DNA of 64,000 nucleotides. Source: an uncultured Litoreibacter sp. (GTDB lineage: Bacteria; Pseudomonadota; Alphaproteobacteria; Rhodobacterales; Rhodobacteraceae). Under the pieces are notes generated by a model. The model searched no databases and was not told the DNA's origin. It saw nothing but the letters and a program-made list of their open reading frames with translations. The stretch's first letter is position 1. The number at the start of each line of letters is the position of its first letter. Made by a program: the position numbers and the translations under genes. Location of the stretch: the NCBI GenBank assembly GCA_947501685.1, contig CANMWQ010000005.1, forward strand, positions 1 to 64,000. Reading direction: 5' to 3'. Shown here one piece after another: positions 43,682 through 53,149 of this stretch.

Positions 43682-44876
43682 GACAAACCTTTTCAATTCG
43701 ATGCATGTAAGGGTGGCGCTCACGGCGCTGGTGTCAATGCTTTGTGTCTTCACGTTCCTGTCTGACGCCGCGGCGCACGAGGTCAGGCCAGCCATCGCTG
43801 ACGTCACGCTGAGCGAAGACCGCGTCGCGCTACAGATCAGGCTGAGCGCGGAGGCGCTGGTGGCCGGGATCGACCTCGAAGGCTTGGCGGACACGAATGA
43901 GGCGCCCGAGGCTGAGGCATACGACGCGCTGCGCGCCTTGCCGGACGCAGAATTTGCCGACCGGCTGCGTGAGGCGTGGGGCGATTTGCGGCAAGGCGTG
44001 ATCGTGGATGCGGGTGGCGAACGGGTGCTGCTGGAACTCGACAGTCTGGAGGTCGAGCCGCAAAGCGATCTGGAATTGCCGCGCGATACGATCTTGCAGC
44101 TCTCGGGTGCGCTGCCTGCCAACGGGGCGGATGTCACTGTCGGCTGGGTTGCGGCCAATGGCCCGATCATTGTGCGCCAGACAGGTGGCGGTGATGACGC
44201 CTATGCGGGCTTTCTGGACAATGGCGCTTTGAGCGAGGCGCTGCCCCGTGTGGGGACGGTCAGTGAATCTGGCTGGTCGGTTTTCGTGCGCTATATCGCT
44301 GTCGGATTTGACCATATCATTCCCAAGGGCCTCGACCATATTCTGTTTGTCTTGGGGCTGTTTTTCTTGTCAATGAAAATGCGTCCGCTGATCACGCAGG
44401 TCACCGTGTTCACCGTGGCGCATACGATCACGCTGGCGCTGGCCAGCCTGCAAATCGTCACCGTCTCCGCCAGCATTGTCGAGCCGCTGATCGCGCTGTC
44501 GATTGTCTATGTGGCGGTGGAGAACATTTTTGCCCGAGGCATCAATTGGTGGCGGCCAGTGATCATCTTCGGGTTCGGGCTGCTGCACGGTCTGGGCTTT
44601 GCCTCCGTGCTGGGGGAGTTCGGGCTGGCGCCGGGGCGTTTTGTGGCTGGGCTGATCGGCTTCAATATCGGCGTGGAGATTGGCCAGCTTGCCGTGATCG
44701 GGCTTGCGGCCTTGTTGCTGTGGCTGGGCGTGCGCGCCGCGCATATGGCGGATTTGGAGGATGCAGAAATGCGGGTTCGTGATCCCGAAATCATGTTCCG
44801 CGCCGTGTCAATTTGCGGGTCGATCCTTATCGCCATTATCGGCGCATATTGGGCGTTTGAGCGCGTGTTCCTCTAG
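43680..44876 (+). CDS. HupE/UreJ family protein
   Basis: A 398-residue membrane protein. A signal sequence and a ~200-residue extracytoplasmic domain (HEVRPAIADVTL) precede the HupE/UreJ membrane domain with FDHIIPKGLDHILFVLGLFF, TVAHTITLALA and FGFGLLHGLGFA. The histidine-rich helices are typical of nickel/cobalt permeases. The start at 43680 is preceded by GGGAG; its ATG shares two bases with the minus-strand start at 43681. ATG at 43701 is an alternative. A pair with DUF4198 suggests nickel or cobalt uptake. Confidence 0.87.
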   Translation: MTNLFNSMHVRVALTALVSMLCVFTFLSDAAAHEVRPAIADVTLSEDRVALQIRLSAEALVAGIDLEGLADTNEAPEAEAYDALRALPDAEFADRLREAWGDLRQGVIVDAGGERVLLELDSLEVEPQSDLELPRDTILQLSGALPANGADVTVGWVAANGPIIVRQTGGGDDAYAGFLDNGALSEALPRVGTVSESGWSVFVRYIAVGFDHIIPKGLDHILFVLGLFFLSMKMRPLITQVTVFTVAHTITLALASLQIVTVSASIVEPLIALSIVYVAVENIFARGINWWRPVIIFGFGLLHGLGFASVLGEFGLAPGRFVAGLIGFNIGVEIGQLAVIGLAALLLWLGVRAAHMADLEDAEMRVRDPEIMFRAVSICGSILIAIIGAYWAFERVFL

Positions 44877-44879
44877 CCC

Positions 44880-45824
44880 ATGGCCATACCGCCGCCCAAG
44901 CAGAATATCGCGCTGGCGATTGGCTCCAAGCTGGGGGCGGTGGTGTGCTTCATCCTGATGGCGACGATGGTCAAGATCGCGGCGGAGACCGTGCCGACGG
45001 GCCAGATCGTGTTCTTCCGCTCGTTCTGCGCCCTGCCGATCATCCTCGTCTGGATCACCCTGCGCGGAGAGTTACGGACCGGCCTCAAAACCGATAACCC
45101 GATTGGCCATCTATGGCGCGGCCTTGTGGGCACCATGGGCATGACATTGGGGTTTTTGGCGCTGGGGCTGCTGCCGCTCTCCGAGGTCAAAGCCATCCAA
45201 TATGCGCAACCCGTGCTGGTCGTGATCTTCGCCGCGATGTTTCTGGGCGAACGGGTCCGCGTGTTCCGGCTGACGGCGGTGGCCTTGGGCATGGCCGGGG
45301 TCTTGGTGATCATGTGGCCTCGGCTGACCGGGTTGCGGGAGGCAGGGCTGGACCCCTATCTGGCGCTCGGGGCGATTGTGGCCTTTGGCTCCGCCGTGAT
45401 GGCCGCGCTGGCGCATGTCTTCGTGCGCAAGCTGACGGCGACGGAGCCGACCTCCGCGATTGTGTTTTACTTCGGCGTGACGGCCTCCACCCTGTCGCTG
45501 GTCACCATCCCCTTTGGCTGGGTCATGCCCAGCGCCACGGAGTTTGCGGTATTGATTGGCGCGGGGCTCGTTGGGGGCGTGGGCCAGATTTTCCTGACGT
45601 CGAGTTATCGCTATGCCGATGCGTCCGTGGTGGCCCCGTTTGAATATTCCTCGATCCTGCTGGCCATTGGCATCGGGTATTTTGTCTTTGCCGAGGTGCC
45701 GACCCTGGTGATGCTGGCGGGCATCGCGCTCATCGTTGTTGCAGGCGTGCTGATCATCTGGCGCGAACGGCAGCTTGGCAAAGAACGCGCGCAGGCCTGC
45801 AAGGTGATGACGCCGCAGGGGTGA
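44880..45824 (+). CDS. DMT superfamily (EamA) transporter
   Basis: A 314-residue membrane protein with ten helices in two EamA repeats (LGAVVCFILMATMVKIAAET, LGLLPLSEVKAIQYAQPVLV, SYRYADASVVAPFEYSSILL). It starts 3 bp after the HupE stop. The second repeat resembles the exporter at 18113-19084. Substrate unknown. Confidence 0.88.
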   Translation: MAIPPPKQNIALAIGSKLGAVVCFILMATMVKIAAETVPTGQIVFFRSFCALPIILVWITLRGELRTGLKTDNPIGHLWRGLVGTMGMTLGFLALGLLPLSEVKAIQYAQPVLVVIFAAMFLGERVRVFRLTAVALGMAGVLVIMWPRLTGLREAGLDPYLALGAIVAFGSAVMAALAHVFVRKLTATEPTSAIVFYFGVTASTLSLVTIPFGWVMPSATEFAVLIGAGLVGGVGQIFLTSSYRYADASVVAPFEYSSILLAIGIGYFVFAEVPTLVMLAGIALIVVAGVLIIWRERQLGKERAQACKVMTPQG

Positions 45825-45881
45825 TGTTCTGTTGCGTTTGGTTTTGTGCTATGATGAGGCCTCAATCTGGAGGTTCTCACT

Positions 45882-46070
45882 ATGAAGCATGTTCTTGATA
45901 AGTCGGATACCAGCCAAAGCGTGACCTCGCTGCGTCATGCTTATTCTTTGCGCGCATTGCGGCGGCCTGCGACGGTGACATCGGCGTTGCAACAGCGCAG
46001 CGGGCACAAAAGAACCGACGCATCCAAGACGCGCCAGTTTCTTCGTATTGAACGTGAAGGCCTGAGTTAG
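45882..46070 (+). CDS. small basic protein of unknown function
   Basis: A 62-residue, Arg/Ser/Thr-rich frame (MKHVLDKSDTSQSVTSLRHA) with GGAGG 8 bases before the ATG. It overlaps the convergent ilvE stop by 4 bp. No domain is recognised, so whether it is a real protein is uncertain. Confidence 0.45.
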   Translation: MKHVLDKSDTSQSVTSLRHAYSLRALRRPATVTSALQQRSGHKRTDASKTRQFLRIEREGLS

Positions 46071-46936
46071 AGGCGCACCAGCTTCTCGTAGCCTTCGGAG
46101 ATCTCGCGGGTCAGGGCACCGACCTCGAAATTGTAGTCGCCGATCTGGCCCACGGGGGTGACTTCGGCGGCGGTTCCGGTGAGCCAGCATTGCTCGAAGC
46201 CTTCCAGCTCTTCGGGCATGATGTGGCGCTCGTGGACTTTGATCTGGCGGTCTTTCAGCATGCCGATGACGGTCTGGCGGGTGAGGCCGTTCAGGAAGGC
46301 GTCTGGGTCAGGCGTGTGCACCTCGCCATCCTTGACGAAGAAGATATTGGCCCCGGTGGCTTCGGCCACATAGCCGCGATAGTCGAACATCATCGCGTCG
46401 GAGCAGCCTTTGGCCTCCGCGGCGTGTTTCGACATGGTGCAGATCATGTAGAGCCCGGCGGCCTTGGCATGGCAGGGGATGGTTTCCGGGCTGGGGCGTT
46501 TCCATTTGGAGATGTCGAGCTTGGCGCCCTTCATCTTGGCGTCACCGTAGTAATTGCCCCATTCCCAGGCGGCCACGGCCATGCGGACCGGGTTGCGGTT
46601 GGAGGCGACGCCCATATCCTCGCCCGCACCGCGCCACGCGATGGCGCGCACATAGGCGTCGGTGAAACCGTTGGCCTCAAGCACGGCGACCTTTGCGGCT
46701 TCGATTTCGTCGACCGTGTAGGGGATCGGCATGTCCAGCTCATTGCCGGAGAAGCGCAGACGCTCGGAATGCTCGCGGGATTTGAAGATCTTGCCGTTAT
46801 AGCAGCGCTCGCCTTCAAATACGGAGGAGGCGTAATGGATGCCGTGGGTCAGAATATGGACATTGGCCTCGCGCCAATCCACCAGTTTACCATCCATCCA
46901 GATGACGCCGTCCCGATCGTCATAACCTCCAGCCAT
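46067..46936 (-). CDS. ilvE: branched-chain amino acid aminotransferase
   Basis: A 289-residue class IV PLP aminotransferase making the final step of leucine, isoleucine and valine synthesis. Motifs: WMDGKLVDWREANVHILTHG, the PLP lysine in PCHAKAAGLYM and AEATGANIFFVKDG. It has a divergent promoter region with the petP-like gene. Complements the leuBCD genes in the window. Confidence 0.95.
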   Translation of the reverse strand: MAGGYDDRDGVIWMDGKLVDWREANVHILTHGIHYASSVFEGERCYNGKIFKSREHSERLRFSGNELDMPIPYTVDEIEAAKVAVLEANGFTDAYVRAIAWRGAGEDMGVASNRNPVRMAVAAWEWGNYYGDAKMKGAKLDISKWKRPSPETIPCHAKAAGLYMICTMSKHAAEAKGCSDAMMFDYRGYVAEATGANIFFVKDGEVHTPDPDAFLNGLTRQTVIGMLKDRQIKVHERHIMPEELEGFEQCWLTGTAAEVTPVGQIGDYNFEVGALTREISEGYEKLVRL

Positions 46937-47096
46937 CGCCTTACCCTCTTGATTGCTTTACAATTGTTGCGTGAAACTGGCCCGTTCTGGACATAATATT
47001 TCACAAAACCTAGGATTCGCTATCATTCACGTCTTGGAAAGTCAACAAGGCTGACATAAACTGTGACCAAGGCGAGATGGGATGAGGGGTGCGGAT

Positions 47097-47624
47097 ATGG
47101 CGGACAGCAGTATGGGCGGAGCTCTCGGCGGGGCCACGCGCTCCAGCGGCGAGACGCTCCTCTTTCTCACCGACGATCAGCTACGGCGCGGGATTGAGGC
47201 GATGTTTTTCGCCTATCGCGGGTTCACCGCTGACCCTGACCGCATTCTAGCAGAGAAATCCTATGGGCGCGCGCATCACCGCGCGATCCATTTCATCCAC
47301 CGCACGCCGGGCACGACGGTGAACAACCTTCTCGACATTCTCGGGGTGACCAAACAATCTTTGAACAGGGTGCTTCGAACCTTGATTGAGGACGGGTTGG
47401 TGCAGTCGAAAATTGGCGTGAAAGACCGCCGCGAACGTCATTTGAACCTGACCGAGGAGGGCCAGGAGCTGGAAAAAATTCTGAGCGAGGCGCAGCGCAA
47501 GCGGATGCGCGCAGCCTACCGGGAGGCCGGCCCCGAAGCGGTTGCCGGGTTCCAACAGGTGTTGCAACAGATTATGGATCCAAAGATGCGCACGCATTTT
47601 GACCAGTTGAAGGAGGGCAGCTGA
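47097..47624 (+). CDS. petP: MarR family regulator, PetP-like
   Basis: A 175-residue winged-helix regulator (HFIHRTPGTTVNNLLDILGV, TKQSLNRVLRTLIEDGLV, DRRERHLNLTEEGQEL). In Rhodobacter capsulatus the PetP/PetR pair is needed for cytochrome bc1 expression; the same MarR-plus-OmpR arrangement is seen here. The start at 47097 has GAGGGG 8 bases upstream; GTG/ATG at 47082 is possible. TGATG overlap with the next gene. Confidence 0.8.
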   Translation: MADSSMGGALGGATRSSGETLLFLTDDQLRRGIEAMFFAYRGFTADPDRILAEKSYGRAHHRAIHFIHRTPGTTVNNLLDILGVTKQSLNRVLRTLIEDGLVQSKIGVKDRRERHLNLTEEGQELEKILSEAQRKRMRAAYREAGPEAVAGFQQVLQQIMDPKMRTHFDQLKEGS

Positions 47625-48334
47625 TGGCTGACCTGTCACAAAACGACGCTCATTTGCTGATCGTCGACGATGATGAACGCATCCGCAGCCTGTTGCAGCA
47701 ATTTCTGTCGCGCAACGGGTTCTGGACCACGGCGGCCCGCGACGCAGACCATGCGCGGCGGCTGCTGGAGGGGTTGGATTTCGACATGATCGTGCTGGAC
47801 GTGATGATGCCGGGCGATGACGGGATCACCTTCACCCGTGAGCTGCGGGAAACGCAGAACACGCCGATCCTGCTTTTGACCGCGAAGGGCGAATCCTCTG
47901 ACCGGATATCGGGGCTTGAGGCGGGCGCGGATGATTATTTGCCAAAGCCGTTTGAGCCAAAGGAGCTGCTGCTGCGGATCAACGCCATTCTGCGGCGGGT
48001 GCCGCAATCCGAGCAGGTCAATGACGCGCCCAAGGTGATCCATCTGGGCGAGATTCGTTATGACATTGATCGTGGCGAGATGTGGCAGGGCGACGACATG
48101 GTGCGGCTGACCGCCACCGAAGTGTCTTTGATGCGGATTTTCTCGGGGCGCGTGGGGGAGCCGGTGTCTCGGGCGAAACTGGTCGAGGATCTGGGCCGCG
48201 ACAAGGGACAGGCGCAGGAACGCGCGGTGGACGTGCAGATCACGCGGCTGCGGCGCAAGATCGAGGCGGATCCGAAACAGCCACGATATCTGCAAACGGT
48301 GCGCGGTGCGGGCTATATGCTGGCGCCTGATTGA
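47624..48334 (+). CDS. petR: OmpR family response regulator, PetR-like
   Basis: A 236-residue two-domain response regulator. Receiver with phosphorylatable D59 (DMIVLDVMMPGDDG) and LLTAKGESSDRISG. The DNA-binding winged helix has VDVQITRLRRKIEADP and the C-terminal RYLQTVRGAGYML. It starts by TGATG overlap with the MarR gene. No sensor kinase is nearby, as expected for PetR. Symbol by resemblance. Confidence 0.82.
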   Translation: MADLSQNDAHLLIVDDDERIRSLLQQFLSRNGFWTTAARDADHARRLLEGLDFDMIVLDVMMPGDDGITFTRELRETQNTPILLLTAKGESSDRISGLEAGADDYLPKPFEPKELLLRINAILRRVPQSEQVNDAPKVIHLGEIRYDIDRGEMWQGDDMVRLTATEVSLMRIFSGRVGEPVSRAKLVEDLGRDKGQAQERAVDVQITRLRRKIEADPKQPRYLQTVRGAGYMLAPD

Positions 48335-48371
48335 GGGGTCCGGATTTGAGTATTTTTGAAGCAGTGATGGC

Positions 48372-49310
48372 ATGGTGACAGCGCTTTTGACCCACCCGGA
48401 TTGTCTGGGGCATGTGACGCCTGCGGGGCATCCTGAGCGCGTGGACCGGCTGATGGCTATTTACGCCGCGCTTGATACGATTGACAGCGACGCGTTGCTT
48501 CGGGTGGAGGCCCCGCTGGGGGAGGATGCGGACGTGCTGATGGTGCATCCGCAGGAGTATATCGACCGGATCAGGGCGGCAGAGCCTGTGCAAGGCGGCG
48601 TGGCGTTGGACGCGGATACGCATATGTCGGCGGGTTCGGTTGCTGCGGCGTTCAGGGGTGTGGGCGCCATGACGCGGGCCGTGGATATGGTGCTGGGCGG
48701 GGAGGCTGCGAATGCCTTTGCCGCGATGCGCCCGCCGGGACATCACGCCGAGACCGCGACGCCGATGGGGTTTTGCCTGTTTGGCAATGTCGCGATTGCC
48801 GCGAAACATGCGCTGGAGCGGCATGGGCTGTCGCGCGTTGCCGTAGTGGATTTTGACGTGCATCACGGCAATGGCACGCAGGACTCGCTTTGGAATGAGG
48901 CGCGTGCGCTGTTTGTGTCTTCGCATCAGATGCCGCTTTGGCCCGGCAGCGGGCGGCCTGAGGAGAGCGGCGCGCATGGCAATGTGCTCAACGTGCCGCT
49001 TGAGCCTGCGTCACACGGCGATGTGATGCGCAGGCCTTATGAGCGTGTGGTGTTTCCGGCATTGGAGGCGTTCCAGCCGGAGCTGATCTTGATCTCTGCC
49101 GGGTTTGACGCGCATGCGGATGACCCGTTGGCGGGGCTGAACTGGGTCGAGGATGATTTCGTCTGGCTGACGGAGCAGCTGTGCGACATCGCGGAGCGAC
49201 AGTGTGGGGGGCGGGTCGTCTCGACTCTGGAAGGTGGATATGATTTGCAGGCGTTGAGCGCGTCGAGCAAGGCGCATCTGGAGGTTTTGATCGCGAGGGG
49301 CTCGGCATGA
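48372..49310 (+). CDS. histone deacetylase-like family protein
   Basis: A 312-residue HDAC/acetoin-utilisation-type amidohydrolase. The zinc site and catalytic residues are seen in [31 protein letters not shown], and [15 protein letters not shown]. It probably removes acetyl groups from small amines or proteins. It overlaps xseB by ATGA and starts the xseB-ispA-dxs run. Confidence 0.9.
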   Translation: MVTALLTHPDCLGHVTPAGHPERVDRLMAIYAALDTIDSDALLRVEAPLGEDADVLMVHPQEYIDRIRAAEPVQGGVALDADTHMSAGSVAAAFRGVGAMTRAVDMVLGGEAANAFAAMRPPGHHAETATPMGFCLFGNVAIAAKHALERHGLSRVAVVDFDVHHGNGTQDSLWNEARALFVSSHQMPLWPGSGRPEESGAHGNVLNVPLEPASHGDVMRRPYERVVFPALEAFQPELILISAGFDAHADDPLAGLNWVEDDFVWLTEQLCDIAERQCGGRVVSTLEGGYDLQALSASSKAHLEVLIARGSA

Positions 49311-49546
49311 GTGACACCAAAGTAGAAGATATGTCGTTTGAGCAGGCGTTAAGCGAGCTGGAAGGCGTGGTCGACCGGCTTGAGCGTGGCGACGTGCCTT
49401 TGGAGGACTCGATCAAGCTCTATGAGCGCGGCGCGGAGCTGAAGAAGCGCTGCGAGGCCAAGCTGAGCGAGGCCGAAGAGAAGGTGGCGCTGATCAAGCT
49501 GGATGGCAGCAAACCCGTCGGCACCACCCCCGCCGAAGGCATGTAG
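49307..49546 (+). CDS. xseB: exodeoxyribonuclease VII small subunit
   Basis: A 79-residue all-helical protein ([40 protein letters not shown]). It forms the regulatory subunit of ExoVII, a single-strand DNA nuclease. ATGA overlap with the deacetylase gene; the ispA start follows its stop immediately. Confidence 0.95.
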   Translation: MSDTKVEDMSFEQALSELEGVVDRLERGDVPLEDSIKLYERGAELKKRCEAKLSEAEEKVALIKLDGSKPVGTTPAEGM

Positions 49547-50410
49547 ATGTTCAGCCACGCGCTGAAAGACGCCCAGACCCGCGTACAACTTGCCCTTGAT
49601 GAGGCCATGGCCGGCCTTGACGGCTCTGTGGCGGAGGCGATGCGCTACACCTGTCAGGGCGGCAAACGGCTGCGGGCGTTTCTGGTGATGGAAGGCGCGC
49701 GATTGCACGGCGTGCCTGCGATTCAGGCAGACCGCGCGGCGGCGGCGATTGAGGCGGTGCATGCCTATTCGCTGGTACATGATGACCTGCCTTGCATGGA
49801 TGATGACGATTTGCGGCGGGGCAATCCGACGGTCCATATCAAATGGGACGAGGCCACGGCGGTGCTGACTGGCGACGCGTTGCAGACGCTGGCGTTTGAG
49901 ATATTGGCCGATGCGCGCACCGGCGAGGCGGATGTGCGGGTGGCGTTGATTGCGTCTATGGCGCAGGCCGCGGGCGCGGCTGGCATGGTGCTGGGGCAGG
50001 CGTTGGATATTGAGGCCGAGAGCGCCTCCGTGCCGTTGGATTTGGAACAAATCACCCGATTGCAGGCGGGCAAGACTGGGGCCTTAATCGAGTGGTCGGC
50101 TTGCGCAGGTGCTTTGATGGGGCGTGCCGACCCGGCCCCCCTGCGGCGCTATGCCCAAGCCTTGGGGCTTGCGTTTCAGATCGCCGACGACATCATGGAC
50201 ATTGAGGGCGACGCCGCCAAAGCGGGCAAGAGGCTGCAAAAGGATGCGGAGGCGGGGAAGGCGACATTCGTCTCCCTTCTGGGGATGGAGCCCGCCCGCG
50301 CCCGCGCCAAATCGCTGGTGGAAGAGGCCTGTGACGCGCTTTCGCCCTATGGCGGTGACGCAGAAAACTTGAAAGCTGCGGCTAGTTTCGTAATCTCACG
50401 AGACGCGTAA
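49547..50410 (+). CDS. ispA: polyprenyl synthetase, farnesyl/geranyl diphosphate synthase type
   Basis: A 287-residue prenyl transferase condensing IPP with allylic diphosphates. Both aspartate motifs are visible: DDLPCMDDDD (about residue 80) and ADDIMD (about 212). GGKRLRAFLV and LVHDD also fit. It lies between xseB and dxs, the classical order for isoprenoid genes. Confidence 0.93.
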   Translation: MFSHALKDAQTRVQLALDEAMAGLDGSVAEAMRYTCQGGKRLRAFLVMEGARLHGVPAIQADRAAAAIEAVHAYSLVHDDLPCMDDDDLRRGNPTVHIKWDEATAVLTGDALQTLAFEILADARTGEADVRVALIASMAQAAGAAGMVLGQALDIEAESASVPLDLEQITRLQAGKTGALIEWSACAGALMGRADPAPLRRYAQALGLAFQIADDIMDIEGDAAKAGKRLQKDAEAGKATFVSLLGMEPARARAKSLVEEACDALSPYGGDAENLKAAASFVISRDA

Positions 50411-50432
50411 GGCCCACCCGAAAGGTGCATAG

Positions 50433-52361
50433 ATGACCGACAGACCCAACACTCCGACCTTGGACCGCGTGCATCTGCCCGCTGATATGAAATCGCTGAA
50501 CGACGCGGAGCTTGTCAAATTGGCTGGAGAATTGCGGGCGGAGACGATCTCCGCGGTGTCTGAAACGGGCGGGCATTTGGGCGCAGGGCTTGGCGTGGTG
50601 GAGCTGACAGTGGCGCTGCATGCGGTGTTTGACACGCCGCGTGACCGGCTGATCTGGGACGTGTCGCATCAGTGCTACCCGCATAAGATTCTCACCGGAC
50701 GGCGCGACCGTATCCGGACCTTGCGCATGAAAGACGGGCTGTCGGGGTTCACCAAACGCTCCGAGTCGCCTTACGATCCGTTTGGCGCGGCGCATAGCTC
50801 GACCTCTATTTCTGCCGCGTTGGGCATGGCTGTGGCGCGTGATCTAGGTGGGTCGCCGGAGCATGGCATTGGCGATTGCATCGCCGTGATCGGTGACGGG
50901 TCGATGAGCGCGGGCATGGCCTATGAGGCGATGAACAATGCGGGGCATTTGGGCAAGCGGCTGATCGTGATCCTCAACGACAATGAGATGAGCATCGCGC
51001 CGCCTGTGGGGGCGATGTCGACCTACCTGTCGCGGCTTTACGCGGGCGCGCCGTTTCAGGAATTCAAAGCTGCCGCCAAGGGTGCGGTGTCGCTTCTGCC
51101 GCCGCCCTTTCAGGAAGGCGCGCGCCGCGCCAAGGAAATGCTCAAAGGCATGACCGTTGGTGGGACCATGTTTGAAGAGCTGGGTTTCTCCTATGTCGGC
51201 CCGATTGACGGGCATGATATGGAGCAGCTTCTGGCCGTGCTGCGCACCGTCAAAGTGCGCGCCAACGGGCCGATCCTGATCCATGCGATCACCAAAAAGG
51301 GCAAAGGCTACGCGCCTGCCGAGGCCGCGATGGACCGGGGCCATGCCACGGGCAAGTTCGACCTTGTGACCGGCAAGCAGCAGAAGGCCAAATCGAACGC
51401 ACCGAGCTACACTTCCGTCTTTGCCAAGGCGCTGATCAGTGAGGCGGAGCGTGACAGTAAGGTCGTCGCCGTCACCGCCGCGATGCCGGACGGCACCGGG
51501 CTGAACTTGTTCAATGAGCGCTACCCGTCGCGGTGTTTCGACGTGGGCATTGCCGAGCAGCATGGCGTGACATTCTCTGCCGGACTTGCCGCAGGTGGGA
51601 TGAAGCCATTTTGCGCGATGTATTCGACGTTTTTGCAGCGTGGCTACGACCAAGTTGTGCATGACGTGGCCTTGCAACGCCTGCCGGTGCGCTTCGCGAT
51701 TGACCGGGCGGGTTTGGTGGGCGCGGATGGGGCGACGCATGCCGGAAGCTTCGACATTGGCTATTTGACCAACCTGCCGGGCATTGTGGTGATGGCCGCC
51801 GCTGACGAGGCTGAGCTGGTCCATATGGTGGCCACGGCGGCGGCGCATGACGAGGGGCCGATTGCCTTCCGTTTCCCGCGTGGCGAAGGCGTCGGCGTCG
51901 AGCTGCCAGAGAAGGGCGTGCCGTTGGAGATCGGCAAAGGCCGGATGATCCAGAAGGGCGCGCGCGTCGCGATCCTGTCCTTTGGCACCCGTTTGAAAGA
52001 GGTCCAGGACGCCGCCGAGTCGCTGGCCGCCAAGGGCATCACGCCCACCATTGCGGATGCGCGTTTTGCCAAGCCGTTGGACCGCGACATGATCCTTGAT
52101 CTGGCCGCAAATCACGAGGCGCTGATCACCATCGAAGAGGGCGCCGTGGGCGGTTTCGGCAGCCATGTGGCGCAGCTTCTGGCTGATGAGGCGGTTTTTG
52201 ATGGCGGGCTGAAATTCCGCTCCATGGTGCTGCCGGATATCTTCATCGACCAGTCCAGCCCCGCCGACATGTACGCCACCGCCGCCATGAACGCGCCGGA
52301 TATCGTGGCCAAAGTCCTCGACACGCTGGGTGTCGCTGATCTGGATGCGAAGCGGGCCTAG
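50433..52361 (+). CDS. dxs: 1-deoxy-D-xylulose-5-phosphate synthase
   Basis: A 642-residue thiamine-diphosphate enzyme, first step of the MEP pathway. Marks: [34 protein letters not shown], the ThDP motif [17 protein letters not shown] and the C-terminal transketolase domain ([18 protein letters not shown]). The ribosome site AAAGGTG precedes the start. Confidence 0.97.
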   Translation: MTDRPNTPTLDRVHLPADMKSLNDAELVKLAGELRAETISAVSETGGHLGAGLGVVELTVALHAVFDTPRDRLIWDVSHQCYPHKILTGRRDRIRTLRMKDGLSGFTKRSESPYDPFGAAHSSTSISAALGMAVARDLGGSPEHGIGDCIAVIGDGSMSAGMAYEAMNNAGHLGKRLIVILNDNEMSIAPPVGAMSTYLSRLYAGAPFQEFKAAAKGAVSLLPPPFQEGARRAKEMLKGMTVGGTMFEELGFSYVGPIDGHDMEQLLAVLRTVKVRANGPILIHAITKKGKGYAPAEAAMDRGHATGKFDLVTGKQQKAKSNAPSYTSVFAKALISEAERDSKVVAVTAAMPDGTGLNLFNERYPSRCFDVGIAEQHGVTFSAGLAAGGMKPFCAMYSTFLQRGYDQVVHDVALQRLPVRFAIDRAGLVGADGATHAGSFDIGYLTNLPGIVVMAAADEAELVHMVATAAAHDEGPIAFRFPRGEGVGVELPEKGVPLEIGKGRMIQKGARVAILSFGTRLKEVQDAAESLAAKGITPTIADARFAKPLDRDMILDLAANHEALITIEEGAVGGFGSHVAQLLADEAVFDGGLKFRSMVLPDIFIDQSSPADMYATAAMNAPDIVAKVLDTLGVADLDAKRA

Positions 52362-53125
52362 CGCTCCTTCAGAATCCGTTCGATGCTTTCCAAGCGCTCT
52401 TTGATTTCGTCGCGGTAGGCGTCGGTTTTCTCATTGTCTTCCAGATGGTGGGCGTCCTGCATGGAGTTCACGATCAGGCCGACCAGCAGGTTCACCACGG
52501 CGAAGGTGGTGACCAGAATGAAGGGCAGGAAGAACATCCAGGCATAGGGGTAGACCTCCATCACCGGGCGCACGATGCCCATGGACCAGCTTTCCAGCGT
52601 CATGATCTGGAACAGGGAATAACCGGAATTGCCTAAGTCTCCGAACCATTGGGGGAAGCTTTCGCCGAACAGCTTCGTGGCCATGACCGAGCCGATATAG
52701 AAGATCAGCGCCATCAGCAGGAAGACGGAGCCCATTCCGGGCAGGGCGGTGATCAGCCCTTCGACCACGCGTTTGAGCGACGGTGCCACGGAGACCACCC
52801 GCAGCAGCCGCAGTACACGCAAGGCACGCAGCACCGACAGCCCTTCTGAGCCCGGCACCAGCGAGATACCCACGATGACGAAGTCGAACAGGTTCCAACC
52901 GCTTTTGAAGAACGCACCCCGGAAGGCGTAGAGTTTCAGCAGGATCTCGGTGGTGAAGATGCCAAGGCACAGCGTGTCGAGCGCCAGAATGAGCGGACCC
53001 GCGACGGCCATGACCTGCGGGACCGTTTCGAGGCCCAGCAGAATGGCGTTGAACAGGATGACCCCGAGGATGGAGTATCTGAAACGGTTGCTTTCAAGGA
53101 GGGTCTGAAGTTTGGTGCGGGACAA
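52358..53125 (-). CDS. voltage-gated sodium channel, bacterial (NaChBac-type)
   Basis: A 255-residue six-helix channel subunit that forms a tetramer. The S4 sensor carries spaced arginines at R100, R103, R106 and R109. The selectivity filter is TLESW (176-180), matching the sodium-selective bacterial channels. A C-terminal helix of about 35 residues ([18 protein letters not shown]) probably forms the tetramerising coiled coil. It converges on dxs with a 4-bp overlap. Confidence 0.92.
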   Translation of the reverse strand: MSRTKLQTLLESNRFRYSILGVILFNAILLGLETVPQVMAVAGPLILALDTLCLGIFTTEILLKLYAFRGAFFKSGWNLFDFVIVGISLVPGSEGLSVLRALRVLRLLRVVSVAPSLKRVVEGLITALPGMGSVFLLMALIFYIGSVMATKLFGESFPQWFGDLGNSGYSLFQIMTLESWSMGIVRPVMEVYPYAWMFFLPFILVTTFAVVNLLVGLIVNSMQDAHHLEDNEKTDAYRDEIKERLESIERILKER

Positions 53126-53149
53126 TGTGAATACGCTCTTTTGACTATT

